Shown in pieces: positions 9,582 to 19,055 of a DNA stretch of 64,000 nucleotides. The stretch is from positions 104,177 to 168,176 of the forward strand of contig NZ_JNFB01000045.1 in NCBI RefSeq assembly GCF_000766145.1. The letters run 5' to 3'. Source of the DNA: Paenilisteria newyorkensis. GTDB lineage: Bacteria; Bacillota; Bacilli; Lactobacillales; Listeriaceae. Position numbers and translations under genes: made by a program. Below the pieces are notes generated by a model. It worked only from the letters and a program-made list of their open reading frames with translations, did no database searches and was not told the origin of the DNA. The stretch's first letter is position 1. The number at the start of each line of letters is the position of its first letter.

Positions 9582-10943
9582 GTGGATACACTAGATCGTA
9601 CCCCACCTCAAAATATTGAGGCGGAACAAGCCGTTTTAGGTGCAGTATTCCTGCAACCCGAAGCCCTAATCACAGCCTCGGAAATTTTAATGCCTGATGA
9701 TTTTTATCGCCAGGCGCATCAACATATTTTCCAAGCCATGCTCGAACTGAGCGACCAAGGAAAAGCCGTCGATGTGGTAACTATATATGAAGCATTGGCG
9801 TCCACTGGAAAAATTGAGGATGTCGGTGGCTTGCCGTATTTGACGGAGCTTTCTGGAGCGGTTCCGACCGCAGCCAATTTAGAATATTACGCCCATATTG
9901 TGGAAGACAAAGCCTTGTTGCGTAGACTGATTCGCACCGCGACGCAAATCGCGACGGATAGTTATGCGCGCGAGGATGAAGTCGAAACCCTCATGGACGA
10001 AGCCGAAAAGAATATTTTGGAAGTTTCTTCACGTAAAAACGTAGGGGCTTTTAAAAATATTAAAGATGTCCTCGTCAAAACGTATGATGATATCGAGATT
10101 CTTCATAATCGAAAAGGTGATATTACTGGGATTCCGAGTGGATTTAGTGCGCTTGATCACATGACGGCGGGTTTTCAACGCAATGATTTGATTATCGTGG
10201 CCGCCCGTCCTTCCGTGGGTAAAACCGCCTTCGCACTGAATATCGCGCAAAATGTGGCTACTAAAACCGATGAAAATGTCGCGATTTTTAGTCTCGAAAT
10301 GGGGGCGGAGCAGCTCGTGATGCGGATGCTCTGCGCAGAAGGTAATATCAACGCTCAGAACTTGCGTACCGGTTCCCTAACCGCCGATGATTGGCAGAAG
10401 TTGACGATCGCGATGGGGACGCTATCTAATTCGGGTATTTATATCGATGATTCACCAGGCGTGCGTGTGAACGAAATCCGTTCTAAATGCCGTCGTCTGC
10501 AACAAGAAGCTGGCCTTGGCATGATCGTGATTGATTACTTGCAGCTGATTTCAGGAAGTGGCCGTAATGGCGGTGAAAATAGGCAACAAGAAGTTTCCGA
10601 AATTTCACGTTCCCTAAAAGCTCTTGCGCGGGAATTAAAAATCCCGGTTATTGCACTGTCGCAGCTGTCACGTAGCGTGGAATCACGACAAGATAAGCGC
10701 CCAATGATGTCAGATATTCGTGAATCTGGTTCGATCGAGCAAGATGCGGATATCGTGGCCTTCTTATATCGTGACGATTACTATGATCATGAAAGCGAGA
10801 ACGATGGTACAATCGAAATTATCATTGCCAAACAGCGTAACGGACCAGTTGGAACCGTGCAGTTGGCGTTTGTAAAAGAATATAATAAATTCGTCAACCT
10901 CGAAGTGAGGTATGATGACTCTCAAGTTCCGCATGGAGCCTAG
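9582..10943 (+). CDS. dnaB: Replicative DNA helicase DnaB
   Basis: A 453-residue protein of normal family length (the gene is called dnaC in Bacillus subtilis). The N-terminal domain begins DTLDRTPPQNIEAEQAVLGA. The RecA-like C-terminal domain has the Walker A motif ARPSVGKTAF, the Walker B region MIVIDYLQLISG and the arginine-rich KQRNGPVG segment. The frame is open back to 9510, but that part falls in the palindromic element; the GTG at 9582 has a near-perfect AAAGGAGGGTGA site. It unwinds DNA ahead of the replication fork as a hexamer. It ends the gdpP-rplI-dnaB group with a terminator. Confidence 0.98.
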   Translation: MDTLDRTPPQNIEAEQAVLGAVFLQPEALITASEILMPDDFYRQAHQHIFQAMLELSDQGKAVDVVTIYEALASTGKIEDVGGLPYLTELSGAVPTAANLEYYAHIVEDKALLRRLIRTATQIATDSYAREDEVETLMDEAEKNILEVSSRKNVGAFKNIKDVLVKTYDDIEILHNRKGDITGIPSGFSALDHMTAGFQRNDLIIVAARPSVGKTAFALNIAQNVATKTDENVAIFSLEMGAEQLVMRMLCAEGNINAQNLRTGSLTADDWQKLTIAMGTLSNSGIYIDDSPGVRVNEIRSKCRRLQQEAGLGMIVIDYLQLISGSGRNGGENRQQEVSEISRSLKALARELKIPVIALSQLSRSVESRQDKRPMMSDIRESGSIEQDADIVAFLYRDDYYDHESENDGTIEIIIAKQRNGPVGTVQLAFVKEYNKFVNLEVRYDDSQVPHGA

Positions 10944-10949
10944 GATGCA

Positions 10950-10994
10950 AAAGCAGTTGTAACAGCCAAATTTGGTTTTACAACTGTTTTTTTA
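10950..10994 (+). terminator. Terminator after dnaB
   Basis: CAGTTGTAA and TTACAACTG arms with a 15-base loop, followed by a run of seven T. Confidence 0.9.
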
Positions 10995-11121
10995 TTTTGC
11001 AAACTGTAACAAAATCTATGCATTTGGGACTCATTTACAGGAAATATGTTATTTTTTTTGGGGTAAATAATGGTATCGTTAAAGTACGGTTAAGATAACA
11101 AGAGAGGGGAGGGCGAATAAT

Positions 11122-11793
11122 ATGCAAGAGATGTTAGTTGAATTATACAGTCACCGCGTCATTCGCAATCGATTTAATTACGAGAATTTTTTGGATACAT
11201 TGTTAGAAAATCGAGTACCTTATACGAAGAAGACTGTACCTAAACAAACAGTTCTAATAATGGAGAAAGAAATTGATCCAGTCGTATATTTTATCGAGAG
11301 TGGTGTAGTTTCATTAGAACGTGAGGGGCAAGTCATTTCATTTTTAGGGGCTAGCCAGATTGCTGGGTTAAGTAACACTTTTATTATTGAGGAAAGTTTA
11401 TATACTTTTAGAGCGTTAGAGCGATGCAGTGTGTATGCGTTTCAACGTGAAGCTGTGGTTGAATTATTACTCAGTATGCAAGAGGGCTGGATTTATTTGT
11501 ATATGAATCACATGAACCATGACGGTTTCTTAGTAGAACAATGTTTAATTATGCGAGAACCGAGTGAAATACGGCTGAAGCATTGTTTAGCAGCATTGTT
11601 ACCGAAATATGCTGTTTTAGAAGGCGAAACAGTGATACTGGAAAGATGTTTCACAAAGAAAATTATTTCGAATTATGCTAATGTAAGTACGAAAACAATG
11701 ACGCAGACGTGGAAGAATTGGAGTGATGAAGGGTATATTGATGGTGCTGCAAATCAGTTTATATTCCATTCCATTGATTTTTTGCAAGAATAG
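11122..11793 (+). CDS. Crp/Fnr-family transcriptional regulator
   Basis: A 223-residue protein with an N-terminal cyclic-nucleotide-binding-like beta-barrel (segments VYFIESGVVSLEREG and SQIAGLSNTFI) and a C-terminal helix-turn-helix (ISNYANVSTKTMTQTWKNW). This is the PrfA-like architecture expanded in Listeria, but it is not recognisable as PrfA. No cysteine cluster of Fnr type is seen. The ATG has a GAGAGGGGAGGG site. It is a single gene bounded by terminators. The ligand and target genes are unknown; the mannoside operon downstream is separated by a convergent gene. Confidence 0.85.
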   Translation: MQEMLVELYSHRVIRNRFNYENFLDTLLENRVPYTKKTVPKQTVLIMEKEIDPVVYFIESGVVSLEREGQVISFLGASQIAGLSNTFIIEESLYTFRALERCSVYAFQREAVVELLLSMQEGWIYLYMNHMNHDGFLVEQCLIMREPSEIRLKHCLAALLPKYAVLEGETVILERCFTKKIISNYANVSTKTMTQTWKNWSDEGYIDGAANQFIFHSIDFLQE

Positions 11794-11798
11794 GACAG

Positions 11799-11844
11799 AA
11801 AGAGGATAGTGCCCGTATAAAAGTGGCGAGACTATCCTCTTTTT
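11799..11844. terminator. Bidirectional terminator between regulator and acetyltransferase
   Basis: Perfect 12-base arms AAAGAGGATAGT and ACTATCCTCTTT with T runs on both strands, between two convergent genes. Confidence 0.9.
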
Positions 11845-11849
11845 ATGTT

Positions 11850-12338
11850 TTAGAGCGTGTAGGTCATGGTGTAATCGTCCATGATGAAACCGCCGCCGAC
11901 ATCGGTTATAAGGGCTTTTTCGACGGTGAACCCCATTTTTTTGTAGGCTTCGATGGAATTTATGTTGTATTTATTCACGAAAAGTCGGATGCTTGGCAAG
12001 TTGTTTTTTTCTGCAAATTGGGTGATTTCGGTGAATAGTTGTTTGCCAATTCCTTGTTTGTGGTAGGTGGGATCAATGTATAGTTTACTAAGGAATAGTT
12101 CGGTGTCTTTTTGGTAGAATGCCGCGTAGCCAACGAATGTGGAGTCTTGGTAGGCCATGAGGTAGGTTGTGCCATTCGTGATTTCGCTATATATGGTGTC
12201 AGCGGATTGGAATTTGTTCAACATGTAGTCGATTTGTTCTTCGGTAATGATAGAAGGATAGTGTTCGTGCCAGATGTGGTGTGCGAGTTTGGAAATATGT
12301 TGGCTATCTTCTTTTGATTTTGCAATTTTTATATGCAT
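11850..12338 (-). CDS. GNAT-family N-acetyltransferase
   Basis: A 162-residue single-domain protein. The acetyl-CoA-binding motif appears as YHKQGIGKQLFTEI near residues 93-106, and a C-terminal segment NSIEAYKKMGF is the usual GNAT beta-bulge region. It transfers an acetyl group from acetyl-CoA to an amine; the substrate cannot be inferred. It is convergent with the Crp/Fnr gene and divergent from the mannosidase operon. Confidence 0.88.
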   Translation of the reverse strand: MHIKIAKSKEDSQHISKLAHHIWHEHYPSIITEEQIDYMLNKFQSADTIYSEITNGTTYLMAYQDSTFVGYAAFYQKDTELFLSKLYIDPTYHKQGIGKQLFTEITQFAEKNNLPSIRLFVNKYNINSIEAYKKMGFTVEKALITDVGGGFIMDDYTMTYTL

Positions 12339-12467
12339 GGTAAAACTCCTTTATTTGAAAGATAGTATTATCGTAGCATATTGGAGATTTGATGGGAAGT
12401 GGAGCGGGTTGGGAAGGTAGACAAAACTCATAAAAATAGACTTATCATAGGAGTTGCTCGTGTGTCA

Positions 12468-12496
12468 TTGATTTTCGAAATGGGGGTCGATATACT
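12468..12496 (+). promoter_or_regulatory. Sigma-A promoter of the mannoside operon
   Basis: TTGATT (12468-12473), 17-base spacer, TATACT (12491-12496), 67 bases before the alpha-mannosidase start. Confidence 0.7.
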
Positions 12497-12563
12497 GAGA
12501 ATGAAAACGAATACAAAAATGGCTGGAAAACTGTTTTGGGATAGGTGAGAGGGGCGGGATTTG

Positions 12564-15257
12564 ATGAAGAAAACGGCGTACATAATTTCACATTCGCATT
12601 GGGATCGGGAGTGGTTTTTACCGCTGGAGACGTTGCGTTATCGGTTGGTGACGTTGCTGGATGAGACGGCGGATTTGTTGGAGAATAAGGATGGGTTTGA
12701 TTATTTTCATTTGGATGGGCAGACAATTATGTTGGAGGATTATTTGGCGGTGAAGCCTGGGGCGCGGGCGCGGATGGAGCGTTTGGTTCGAGACGGAAAA
12801 TTGCGGATTGGTCCTTGGTATATGTTGCAGGATGCGTTTTTGACGAGTAGTGAGGCGAATGTGCGAAATCTGCTTTATGGGATGCAGGATGCGCGGGAGT
12901 TTGGCGCGGTGGAGCGGATTGGGTATTTTCCGGATACGTTTGGGATTTATGGTCAGGCGCCGCAACTTGTGAAACAGGCTGGGATTGATTCGGTGATTTT
13001 TGGGCGGGGCGTGAAGCCGACTGGATTTAATAATCAGGTTTTTGAGGGTGGTTACACGTCGCCGTTTTCGGAAATGTTTTGGCAGGCGCCGGACGGGACA
13101 CGGGTTTTGGGCGTGTTGCTGGCGAATTGGTATTCGAATGGGAATGAGATTCCAGTGGGGCGCGAGGATGCGTTGGCATTTTGGGATAAAAAACTTGCGG
13201 ATGTGGCGGATTATGCGTCGACGGATGCGTTGCTGTTTTTGAATGGGTGTGATCATCAGCCGGTGCAAGTGGATTTACCGGAGGCGTTGGATGTGGCGCG
13301 GGAGCTGTATCCGGACGTGGATTTCAAGCATAGTCATTTTACGGAATATGTAGCGGAGTTGCGGAAGTTGTTGCCGAGTGAGGATTTGCAGGTGATTGAG
13401 GGCGAGCTTACGAATCAGCGGACGGATGGCTGGTCGACATTGGTGAATACGGCTTCGTCACGGATGTATTTGAAGCAGGCGAATCAACGGGTGCAGCAGT
13501 TGCTTGAGAAGCAGGTTGAGCCGATTGCGGTGATGGCGACGCGGACTGGGACGGCGGCGTACCCGGAGGAGTATTTGAAGTTTACGTGGAAGTTGCTGAT
13601 GGAGAATCAGATTCATGATAGTATTACGGGCTGTAGCGTGGACGCGGTGCATCGGGAGATGGAGACGCGATTCATGAAGGCGGAGCAGGCGGCGCGCGCG
13701 ATGCTGGACGATAAGGTGGCACGGATTGTGCGGCGAGTGGACACGACGGCAAAATTTGATGGGGGCGCTGAGGCTGTGCCGGTTGTGGTGTTTCATACGT
13801 CGGGTTATGCGGCGACGTGGGTCGTGACGGTGGATGTGGAGTTTGCGCGGACGTATTTTGCGGAGATGCCGTTTGAGGAGATTCCGGCGTATTTGGATTC
13901 GTTGCCAAGTGTGCGATTGGAGATTCGGGATCGGGACGGGAATTTGGTGGATGCGGACGTGACGGAGCTTGGGATGCAGTTCGATTATGAGCTGCCGGAT
14001 CGGGCATTCCGGAAGCCTTATTTTGCGCGGCGCTATCGTGTGCGCTTTGTTGCGGAGGATTTGCCACGGATGGGTTTTGCGACGTATTTTGCTGTACCTG
14101 TGCGGGGTGAAAAGGAGACTGTAAGGGTTGAAAATGACGCGAAACGGTTGGAGAATCAGTTTTTGCAAGTGGATGTTGCGAAAAATGGTTCGTATACGCT
14201 GGTTTGTAAGGAGTCGGGGCAAACGTTTGCTGGGCTTGGGGCGTATGTGGATCAGGGCGATATCGGGAATGAGTATATGTTTAAGGAGACTGGCGACGGG
14301 CTACGGGTTTCGACGGAGGGCTTGGACGCGGAGTTTGTGGTTTTGGAGAGTTCGAAGGTTCGCAAAACAGTGGAGATTACGCATCGGATGATGTTGCCGG
14401 AAAGTGCGGATGCGGAGGCTTTTTCGGATGAGAAGGCGCGTGTGGTTTGGCATCCTGGACGGGTGTCGCCGAGATCGGAGCGTTTGCGCGAGTTTGTCGT
14501 GCGGACGAGATTGACGCTTGAGTCGGGTTCGAAGGCGCTGAAAGTGGATGTACGTTTGGATAACGACGTGGCGGATCATCGTTTGCGTGCGGTTTTCCCG
14601 ACTGGAACGACGCGCGCGACGCATTTTGCGGATAGTGTTTTTGAGATTGTGGAACGGCCGAATCAGGTGAGCGAGGAGTGGCAAAATCCGAGTAATGATC
14701 AGCGGCAGCAGGCTTTTGTGGCGGTTGGAGGCTTGATGGTGGTGAATCGTGGTTTGCCGGAATACGAGGTGAACGCGGATGGTTCGGAGATTCGTTTGAC
14801 GTTGTTACGTGCGAATTCGGAGCTTGGTGATTGGGGCAACTTCCCAACTCCTGAGGCGCAGTCGTTTGGCGAGCAGGTCGCGGAATTTTATGTGATGCCG
14901 TATGTGGAGGAGACGCTTCGGACGGAGGCGGCGAAATGGGCGTATGAGTATCAGATGGAACCGCTGGCTGTGCAGGCGGATGGGCAACATGACGGGGAGC
15001 TTTCGAGTCGTGTGGAATTTGCGATGTGGCATGACGCGCCGGGACTTATTTTTTCTAGCTGGAAACGGGCGTCGAGCGGGGACGCGGAAATTTTGCGATT
15101 TTATAGTGTGAGTGAGACGGTGCGGGAGATGGCGTTGCTGGATGAGATGCGCAAAACGACGATTTTGGAGGAAGCGGTTCCGGATGTGGCGTTAGCGCGG
15201 AGTTGGCAGGTTGCGCCGAGTGAAATTATAACGTGGAGAAAAGAGGATGGGAAATGA
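12564..15257 (+). CDS. Alpha-mannosidase, glycoside hydrolase family 38
   Basis: An 897-residue cytoplasmic enzyme. The N-terminus has the zinc-binding signature HSHWDREWF (residues 10-18), the probable nucleophile Asp in YFPDTFGIYGQ near residue 125, and QIHDSITGC near 350. A large C-terminal beta-sandwich follows, as in bacterial MngB-type enzymes. The TTG at 12561 also lies in frame, but the ATG at 12564 is the better start behind AGAGGGGCGGG. It hydrolyses terminal alpha-mannose residues. It is the first gene of a co-directional group with GH125, DUF624 and a YesMN-like system, which suggests uptake and breakdown of mannose-rich glycans. Codon use is strongly GTG/GCG/TTG biased, as in the next gene. 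Confidence 0.95.
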   Translation: MKKTAYIISHSHWDREWFLPLETLRYRLVTLLDETADLLENKDGFDYFHLDGQTIMLEDYLAVKPGARARMERLVRDGKLRIGPWYMLQDAFLTSSEANVRNLLYGMQDAREFGAVERIGYFPDTFGIYGQAPQLVKQAGIDSVIFGRGVKPTGFNNQVFEGGYTSPFSEMFWQAPDGTRVLGVLLANWYSNGNEIPVGREDALAFWDKKLADVADYASTDALLFLNGCDHQPVQVDLPEALDVARELYPDVDFKHSHFTEYVAELRKLLPSEDLQVIEGELTNQRTDGWSTLVNTASSRMYLKQANQRVQQLLEKQVEPIAVMATRTGTAAYPEEYLKFTWKLLMENQIHDSITGCSVDAVHREMETRFMKAEQAARAMLDDKVARIVRRVDTTAKFDGGAEAVPVVVFHTSGYAATWVVTVDVEFARTYFAEMPFEEIPAYLDSLPSVRLEIRDRDGNLVDADVTELGMQFDYELPDRAFRKPYFARRYRVRFVAEDLPRMGFATYFAVPVRGEKETVRVENDAKRLENQFLQVDVAKNGSYTLVCKESGQTFAGLGAYVDQGDIGNEYMFKETGDGLRVSTEGLDAEFVVLESSKVRKTVEITHRMMLPESADAEAFSDEKARVVWHPGRVSPRSERLREFVVRTRLTLESGSKALKVDVRLDNDVADHRLRAVFPTGTTRATHFADSVFEIVERPNQVSEEWQNPSNDQRQQAFVAVGGLMVVNRGLPEYEVNADGSEIRLTLLRANSELGDWGNFPTPEAQSFGEQVAEFYVMPYVEETLRTEAAKWAYEYQMEPLAVQADGQHDGELSSRVEFAMWHDAPGLIFSSWKRASSGDAEILRFYSVSETVREMALLDEMRKTTILEEAVPDVALARSWQVAPSEIITWRKEDGK

Positions 15258-16567
15258 CGACGAAAAATGTGCCGAAAAGTTTTCAGAAAATGATTAATCG
15301 GGTTGCGGAGGTTTTTCCAGAGCATGAAAAGTTACAGGAAATGTTTCAGCAATGCTTTTTAAATACGTACGCGACGACGCTGACGGAGACGAAGGAGGGC
15401 TTGCCGTTTGTGATTACTGGGGACATTCCTGCGATGTGGTTGCGGGATTCGACTAGCCAAATTCGGCCGTACTTGATGGTGGCGGAGGATGATCCGGAGA
15501 TGGCGGCGGTGATTGCGGGACTTGTGAAGCAGCAGATGCGTTTTGTGCAACTGGACCCGTATGCGAATGCGTTTAATCAGGAGGCGAACGGGAAGGGTTT
15601 TCAGACGGATAAAACGGAGATGTCGCCGCACGTTTGGGAGCGCAAATATGAGATTGATTCGCTTTGTTATCCGATTCAGCTGGGCTATTTGCTGTGGCAG
15701 AGTACGGGAAGTTTGGCACATTTTGACGCGGATTTCCGTCGTGGTGTGGCGGCGATTCTGGCTGTTTGGAAAACGGAACAGCATCATGAAACCGAGTCGC
15801 CGTATTCGTTTGAACGTGCGGATGTTCGCCAGTCGGATACGCTGAATCGTGATGGAAAGGGTACGGAGGTCGCGTACACCGGCATGACGTGGAGTGGCTT
15901 CCGGCCTAGTGATGACGCGTGTCTTTACGGTTATTTGGTGCCGAGCAATATGTTCGCTGTGGTCGCGCTTGGTTACCTCGAAGAAATCAATGAGGCGTGT
16001 TGGAAAGACGCGAATCTTACCACGGAAATCGCGACGCTAAAATCGGAAATTGAGCAGGGAATTCAAGATTTTGCGCTGCAGGAGCATCCTTATTATGGCG
16101 AAATGTACGCCTATGAAGTCGATGGAACTGGACGTAAAAATTTCATGGATGACGCGAATGTTCCGAGTCTCCTAGCCGCGCCGTACTTAGGTTTTGGCGA
16201 TTTCACCGATCCAAAATACCTCGCAACACGGCATTTCATTTTGAGTCGCGAAAATCCTTTTTATGTGGAGGGAAGTCAGCTGACGGGGATTGGCAGTCCG
16301 CATACGCCAGATCATTACGTGTGGCCAATCGCGCTTAGTGTGCAAGGTATGACGGCGACGAATTTATCGGAAAAGCTAGCGATTCTGGAGATGCTGACAA
16401 CGACGGATGGCGGTACTGGTTTTATGCATGAAGGCGTCAACGCGAGCGATCACAACGAGTACACCCGCGAATGGTTCGCCTGGTCGAACGCGATGTTCAG
16501 CGAATTCGTTCTGAGTCTGTGTGGCATCTGCGTGAAAGGCTCGCCGCTAGCCAAAAATACAAAATAA
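15254..16567 (+). CDS. Exo-alpha-1,6-mannosidase, glycoside hydrolase family 125
   Basis: A 437-residue protein with GH125 features: GDIPAMWLRDSTSQIRPYL near residue 60 and SPHTPDHYVWPIALSVQGMT near 350. The frame is open from 15233, but the ATG at 15254 overlaps the GH38 stop codon (ATGA) and sits behind GAGGATGGGAA. Known GH125 enzymes remove alpha-1,6-linked mannose from N-glycan-type or mannan substrates by inversion. Translational coupling with the GH38 gene indicates that they act in series on the same substrate. No signal peptide, so it works on imported oligosaccharides. Confidence 0.94.
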   Translation: MTTKNVPKSFQKMINRVAEVFPEHEKLQEMFQQCFLNTYATTLTETKEGLPFVITGDIPAMWLRDSTSQIRPYLMVAEDDPEMAAVIAGLVKQQMRFVQLDPYANAFNQEANGKGFQTDKTEMSPHVWERKYEIDSLCYPIQLGYLLWQSTGSLAHFDADFRRGVAAILAVWKTEQHHETESPYSFERADVRQSDTLNRDGKGTEVAYTGMTWSGFRPSDDACLYGYLVPSNMFAVVALGYLEEINEACWKDANLTTEIATLKSEIEQGIQDFALQEHPYYGEMYAYEVDGTGRKNFMDDANVPSLLAAPYLGFGDFTDPKYLATRHFILSRENPFYVEGSQLTGIGSPHTPDHYVWPIALSVQGMTATNLSEKLAILEMLTTTDGGTGFMHEGVNASDHNEYTREWFAWSNAMFSEFVLSLCGICVKGSPLAKNTK

Positions 16568-16571
16568 AATG

Positions 16572-16606
16572 CGAAAAGAGTGCGCCTAATTTGGCTCGCT
16601 CTTTCG
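16572..16606 (+). terminator. Stem-loop between GH125 and DUF624 genes
   Basis: CGAAAAGAGTGCGCC pairs with GGCTCGCTCTTTCG (some wobble and mismatch), with only a short T run. It may reduce rather than stop transcription into the following genes. Confidence 0.4.
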
Positions 16607-16622
16607 TTGTAGGAGATGATAT

Positions 16623-17273
16623 ATGATGAATAAAGTAGAAAAAATGGATAAATTCTTCGTCGCCAGCCAGTGGTTGATCCGCTTCGTCTGGGCGAACCTC
16701 ATTTGGATGTTTCTGATCGTTCTAGGGCTGGGCATTTTCGGCTTCATGCCAGCAACCGCAGCGCTTTTCACCGTAACTCGGAAATGGTCGCAAAAAGATA
16801 TTGATGTCGCGATTTGGCCGACCGCTTGGAAAGCCTACAAAAAAGCCTTCGTAGAGACCAATTTGGCGGGATTATGTTTCGCGGCGATTCTGGGATTCCT
16901 ATACATCGATCTCCGCATCGTTTTTGCAACAATGAATGGCTTGGCGTCAAGCTTGCTCTACTTTTTTCTGTTTTTCCTATTCGCGATGACGATACTTGCG
17001 CTCGTGAATTATTTTTCCGTTTACGCGCATTTCATTTATCCGCTACGAGGCTATGTTATCCAGTCGTTCTTGCTCGCCTTCACAAGCTGGAAAACCTCAC
17101 TGCTGCTCATCGCGGGCTTTGGAATCGCGGCTTATCTCATCGCCCAAGTCCCAGCGCTCATCCTCTTTATCTCAGGCGTTTTGCCGGCGTATTGGGTGAT
17201 GAAAGTCAATCTCGTTCGCTTTCAGAAAATGCAAGCAAAAATCGCAGCCCAATCCGCGCAAAATGTGGCATAA
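16623..17273 (+). CDS. DUF624 (YesL-type) membrane protein
   Basis: A 216-residue membrane protein with about five transmembrane segments and a glycine-rich first helix (LGLGIFGFMPATAAL). The family is repeatedly found beside YesMN two-component systems and carbohydrate genes; its role is not established. The ATG follows AGGAGATGAT. The histidine kinase gene begins 24 bases after its stop codon, so the two are cotranscribed. A role in assisting signal sensing at the membrane is inference from neighbours only. Confidence 0.85.
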   Translation: MMNKVEKMDKFFVASQWLIRFVWANLIWMFLIVLGLGIFGFMPATAALFTVTRKWSQKDIDVAIWPTAWKAYKKAFVETNLAGLCFAAILGFLYIDLRIVFATMNGLASSLLYFFLFFLFAMTILALVNYFSVYAHFIYPLRGYVIQSFLLAFTSWKTSLLLIAGFGIAAYLIAQVPALILFISGVLPAYWVMKVNLVRFQKMQAKIAAQSAQNVA

Positions 17274-17297
17274 TAGGGACTGGGGGTGTTTTCTAAA

Positions 17298-19055
17298 ATG
17301 AGTGCAAACAAACGAAAACGGCGAATTTTTCAGCGCATGTTATTGATTTTTTCCTTAACATCGCTGTTCACCGTCGGACTACTGCTGTTTTTCATATCCA
17401 AATACTACACGAACATAAAAGTCGATGCCGTGTTGCAAGAAACGAAAGCGGTTTCAGAGTCGCAACTTGTCGCAGTGGACCGAAAAGAAGCCGCGCTCGT
17501 CGCCATGACGCAGGAAATCTATAAAAACAGCGATCTCATGAATGACGTCCAGATTGCGATGACCCACGATTACGCCGACTATATCCGGCAGAACATCGAT
17601 AACTATTACGCGCGGCAAGGCTTTTACAGCGTGGATTTGCAGAGTTTTCTGAGGTCCTATTTTACATATGATGAGGATGTAATCGCGGTGCAGCTTGTGT
17701 CGGCGGACAAAGAATTCACGTATACTTTTCCGACAAATTATGGCAAATGGCAACCGTTTTTCGAAAAATACGGCGAGAAAAAACTGCTACAGAGCATTTC
17801 GCGTAAAGAAAATGTATTCCGATTGGGCGAGAGCCTCGTGTTCAAGCAAGTCATCAATGATCCGAGTACGCTGCAACCGCTTGGAACCGTTTTGATGTAC
17901 ACCGACCCCGGATTCCTAGGCGATCTGATTCCAAGTACCAAATCAGCATCCACATTCGCCGTCCTAAACCGCGAAAAGGCAACGCTATACAGCAATCACG
18001 CGCTCCCTGACATCACGTCCGAAAATATGGAAAATGGCTACCGTCACGGCAGCGGCTACATCCAAACCACCGAAGAACAAGCATCCGGCGTCTTCGGCCA
18101 AGTCGTCATCCCAGAAAGCCAAATCGGCGGCATCCCCGTTCTCCAATGGACACTATTCGGCGTCGGAGTTGGCCTCGTCCTGATTTCCATCGCGGTCAAT
18201 TTTTTCATCAGCAGGCGCTATTCCAACCGCATCCAGGTTATTATCGACGGCATGGATCAAATGGAAAAAGGCGAGCTCCACGCCAAGCTTCCCGTCGACG
18301 AACGCGAAGATGAACTCACGCTGATCAGTCAAAGCTTCAACAAGATGGGAGACAGCCTGAACGACTACATTAAGCAGGTTTACACGCTCGAAATCGAGGA
18401 ACAGAAAGCCCAGTTGAAAGCGCTACAAGGCCAAGTCGAGCCTCATTTCCTCTACAACTCTTTAGAAGCCATCCGCATGCACGCGAGGTTAGAAGGCGCG
18501 AAGGTGACCAGCAACATGATTTACCACCTATCCACGCTTCTGCGCTACACCGCCGACAATATCGAGATGGTCACGCTTGCCGACGAGGTCAACTACGTCC
18601 GCCAATACTTACAATTCATGGAACTCCGCTACCAACAAGAAGTCCCATTTTTCCTAGAAGTCGAAGAACCACTATTAGAACACCCATTTTTAAAATTCAC
18701 GCTACAACCGCTCGTCGAAAATTTCTTCAAATACGCGCGACATGAGGAAAAGCGAACGAGCCTCACGTTCAGCGCAAAACGAGTTGGCGGCGTACTCGAA
18801 GTGAGGATGCGTGACGACGGACTCGGCATTACAGACGACAAAATGCGTCAAATACAGAGCGATCTCGCGGATGAAAAAAGCGAACAGGGCCGCATTGGAC
18901 TTGTGAATATTCACCGCCGCATCCAGCTTTATTTTGGAGAACAATACGGACTCGCGATTACGAGCATCGAAGGCCAGGGCACCGAAGTGACACTACGCGT
19001 TCCATACACATCGCAGGGGAGGAAAAACTATGTTGAAAATGCTTTTAGTAGATGA
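17298..19055 (+). CDS. YesM-type sensor histidine kinase
   Basis: A 585-residue membrane kinase: a first transmembrane helix at about 15-35, an extracellular sensor region of about 250 residues, a second helix at about 285-305, HAMP, then the His_kinase domain with VEPHFLYNSLEAIRMHARL (phospho-acceptor His near 382), an N-box region LVENFFKYA and a G-box RDDGLGI. A GTG at 17286 is in frame, but the ATG at 17298 fits the GGGGG site better. Kinases of this class sense extracellular sugars or oligosaccharides in Firmicutes and pair with AraC-type regulators. Its gene overlaps the regulator gene by 26 bases. Confidence 0.95.
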   Translation: MSANKRKRRIFQRMLLIFSLTSLFTVGLLLFFISKYYTNIKVDAVLQETKAVSESQLVAVDRKEAALVAMTQEIYKNSDLMNDVQIAMTHDYADYIRQNIDNYYARQGFYSVDLQSFLRSYFTYDEDVIAVQLVSADKEFTYTFPTNYGKWQPFFEKYGEKKLLQSISRKENVFRLGESLVFKQVINDPSTLQPLGTVLMYTDPGFLGDLIPSTKSASTFAVLNREKATLYSNHALPDITSENMENGYRHGSGYIQTTEEQASGVFGQVVIPESQIGGIPVLQWTLFGVGVGLVLISIAVNFFISRRYSNRIQVIIDGMDQMEKGELHAKLPVDEREDELTLISQSFNKMGDSLNDYIKQVYTLEIEEQKAQLKALQGQVEPHFLYNSLEAIRMHARLEGAKVTSNMIYHLSTLLRYTADNIEMVTLADEVNYVRQYLQFMELRYQQEVPFFLEVEEPLLEHPFLKFTLQPLVENFFKYARHEEKRTSLTFSAKRVGGVLEVRMRDDGLGITDDKMRQIQSDLADEKSEQGRIGLVNIHRRIQLYFGEQYGLAITSIEGQGTEVTLRVPYTSQGRKNYVENAFSR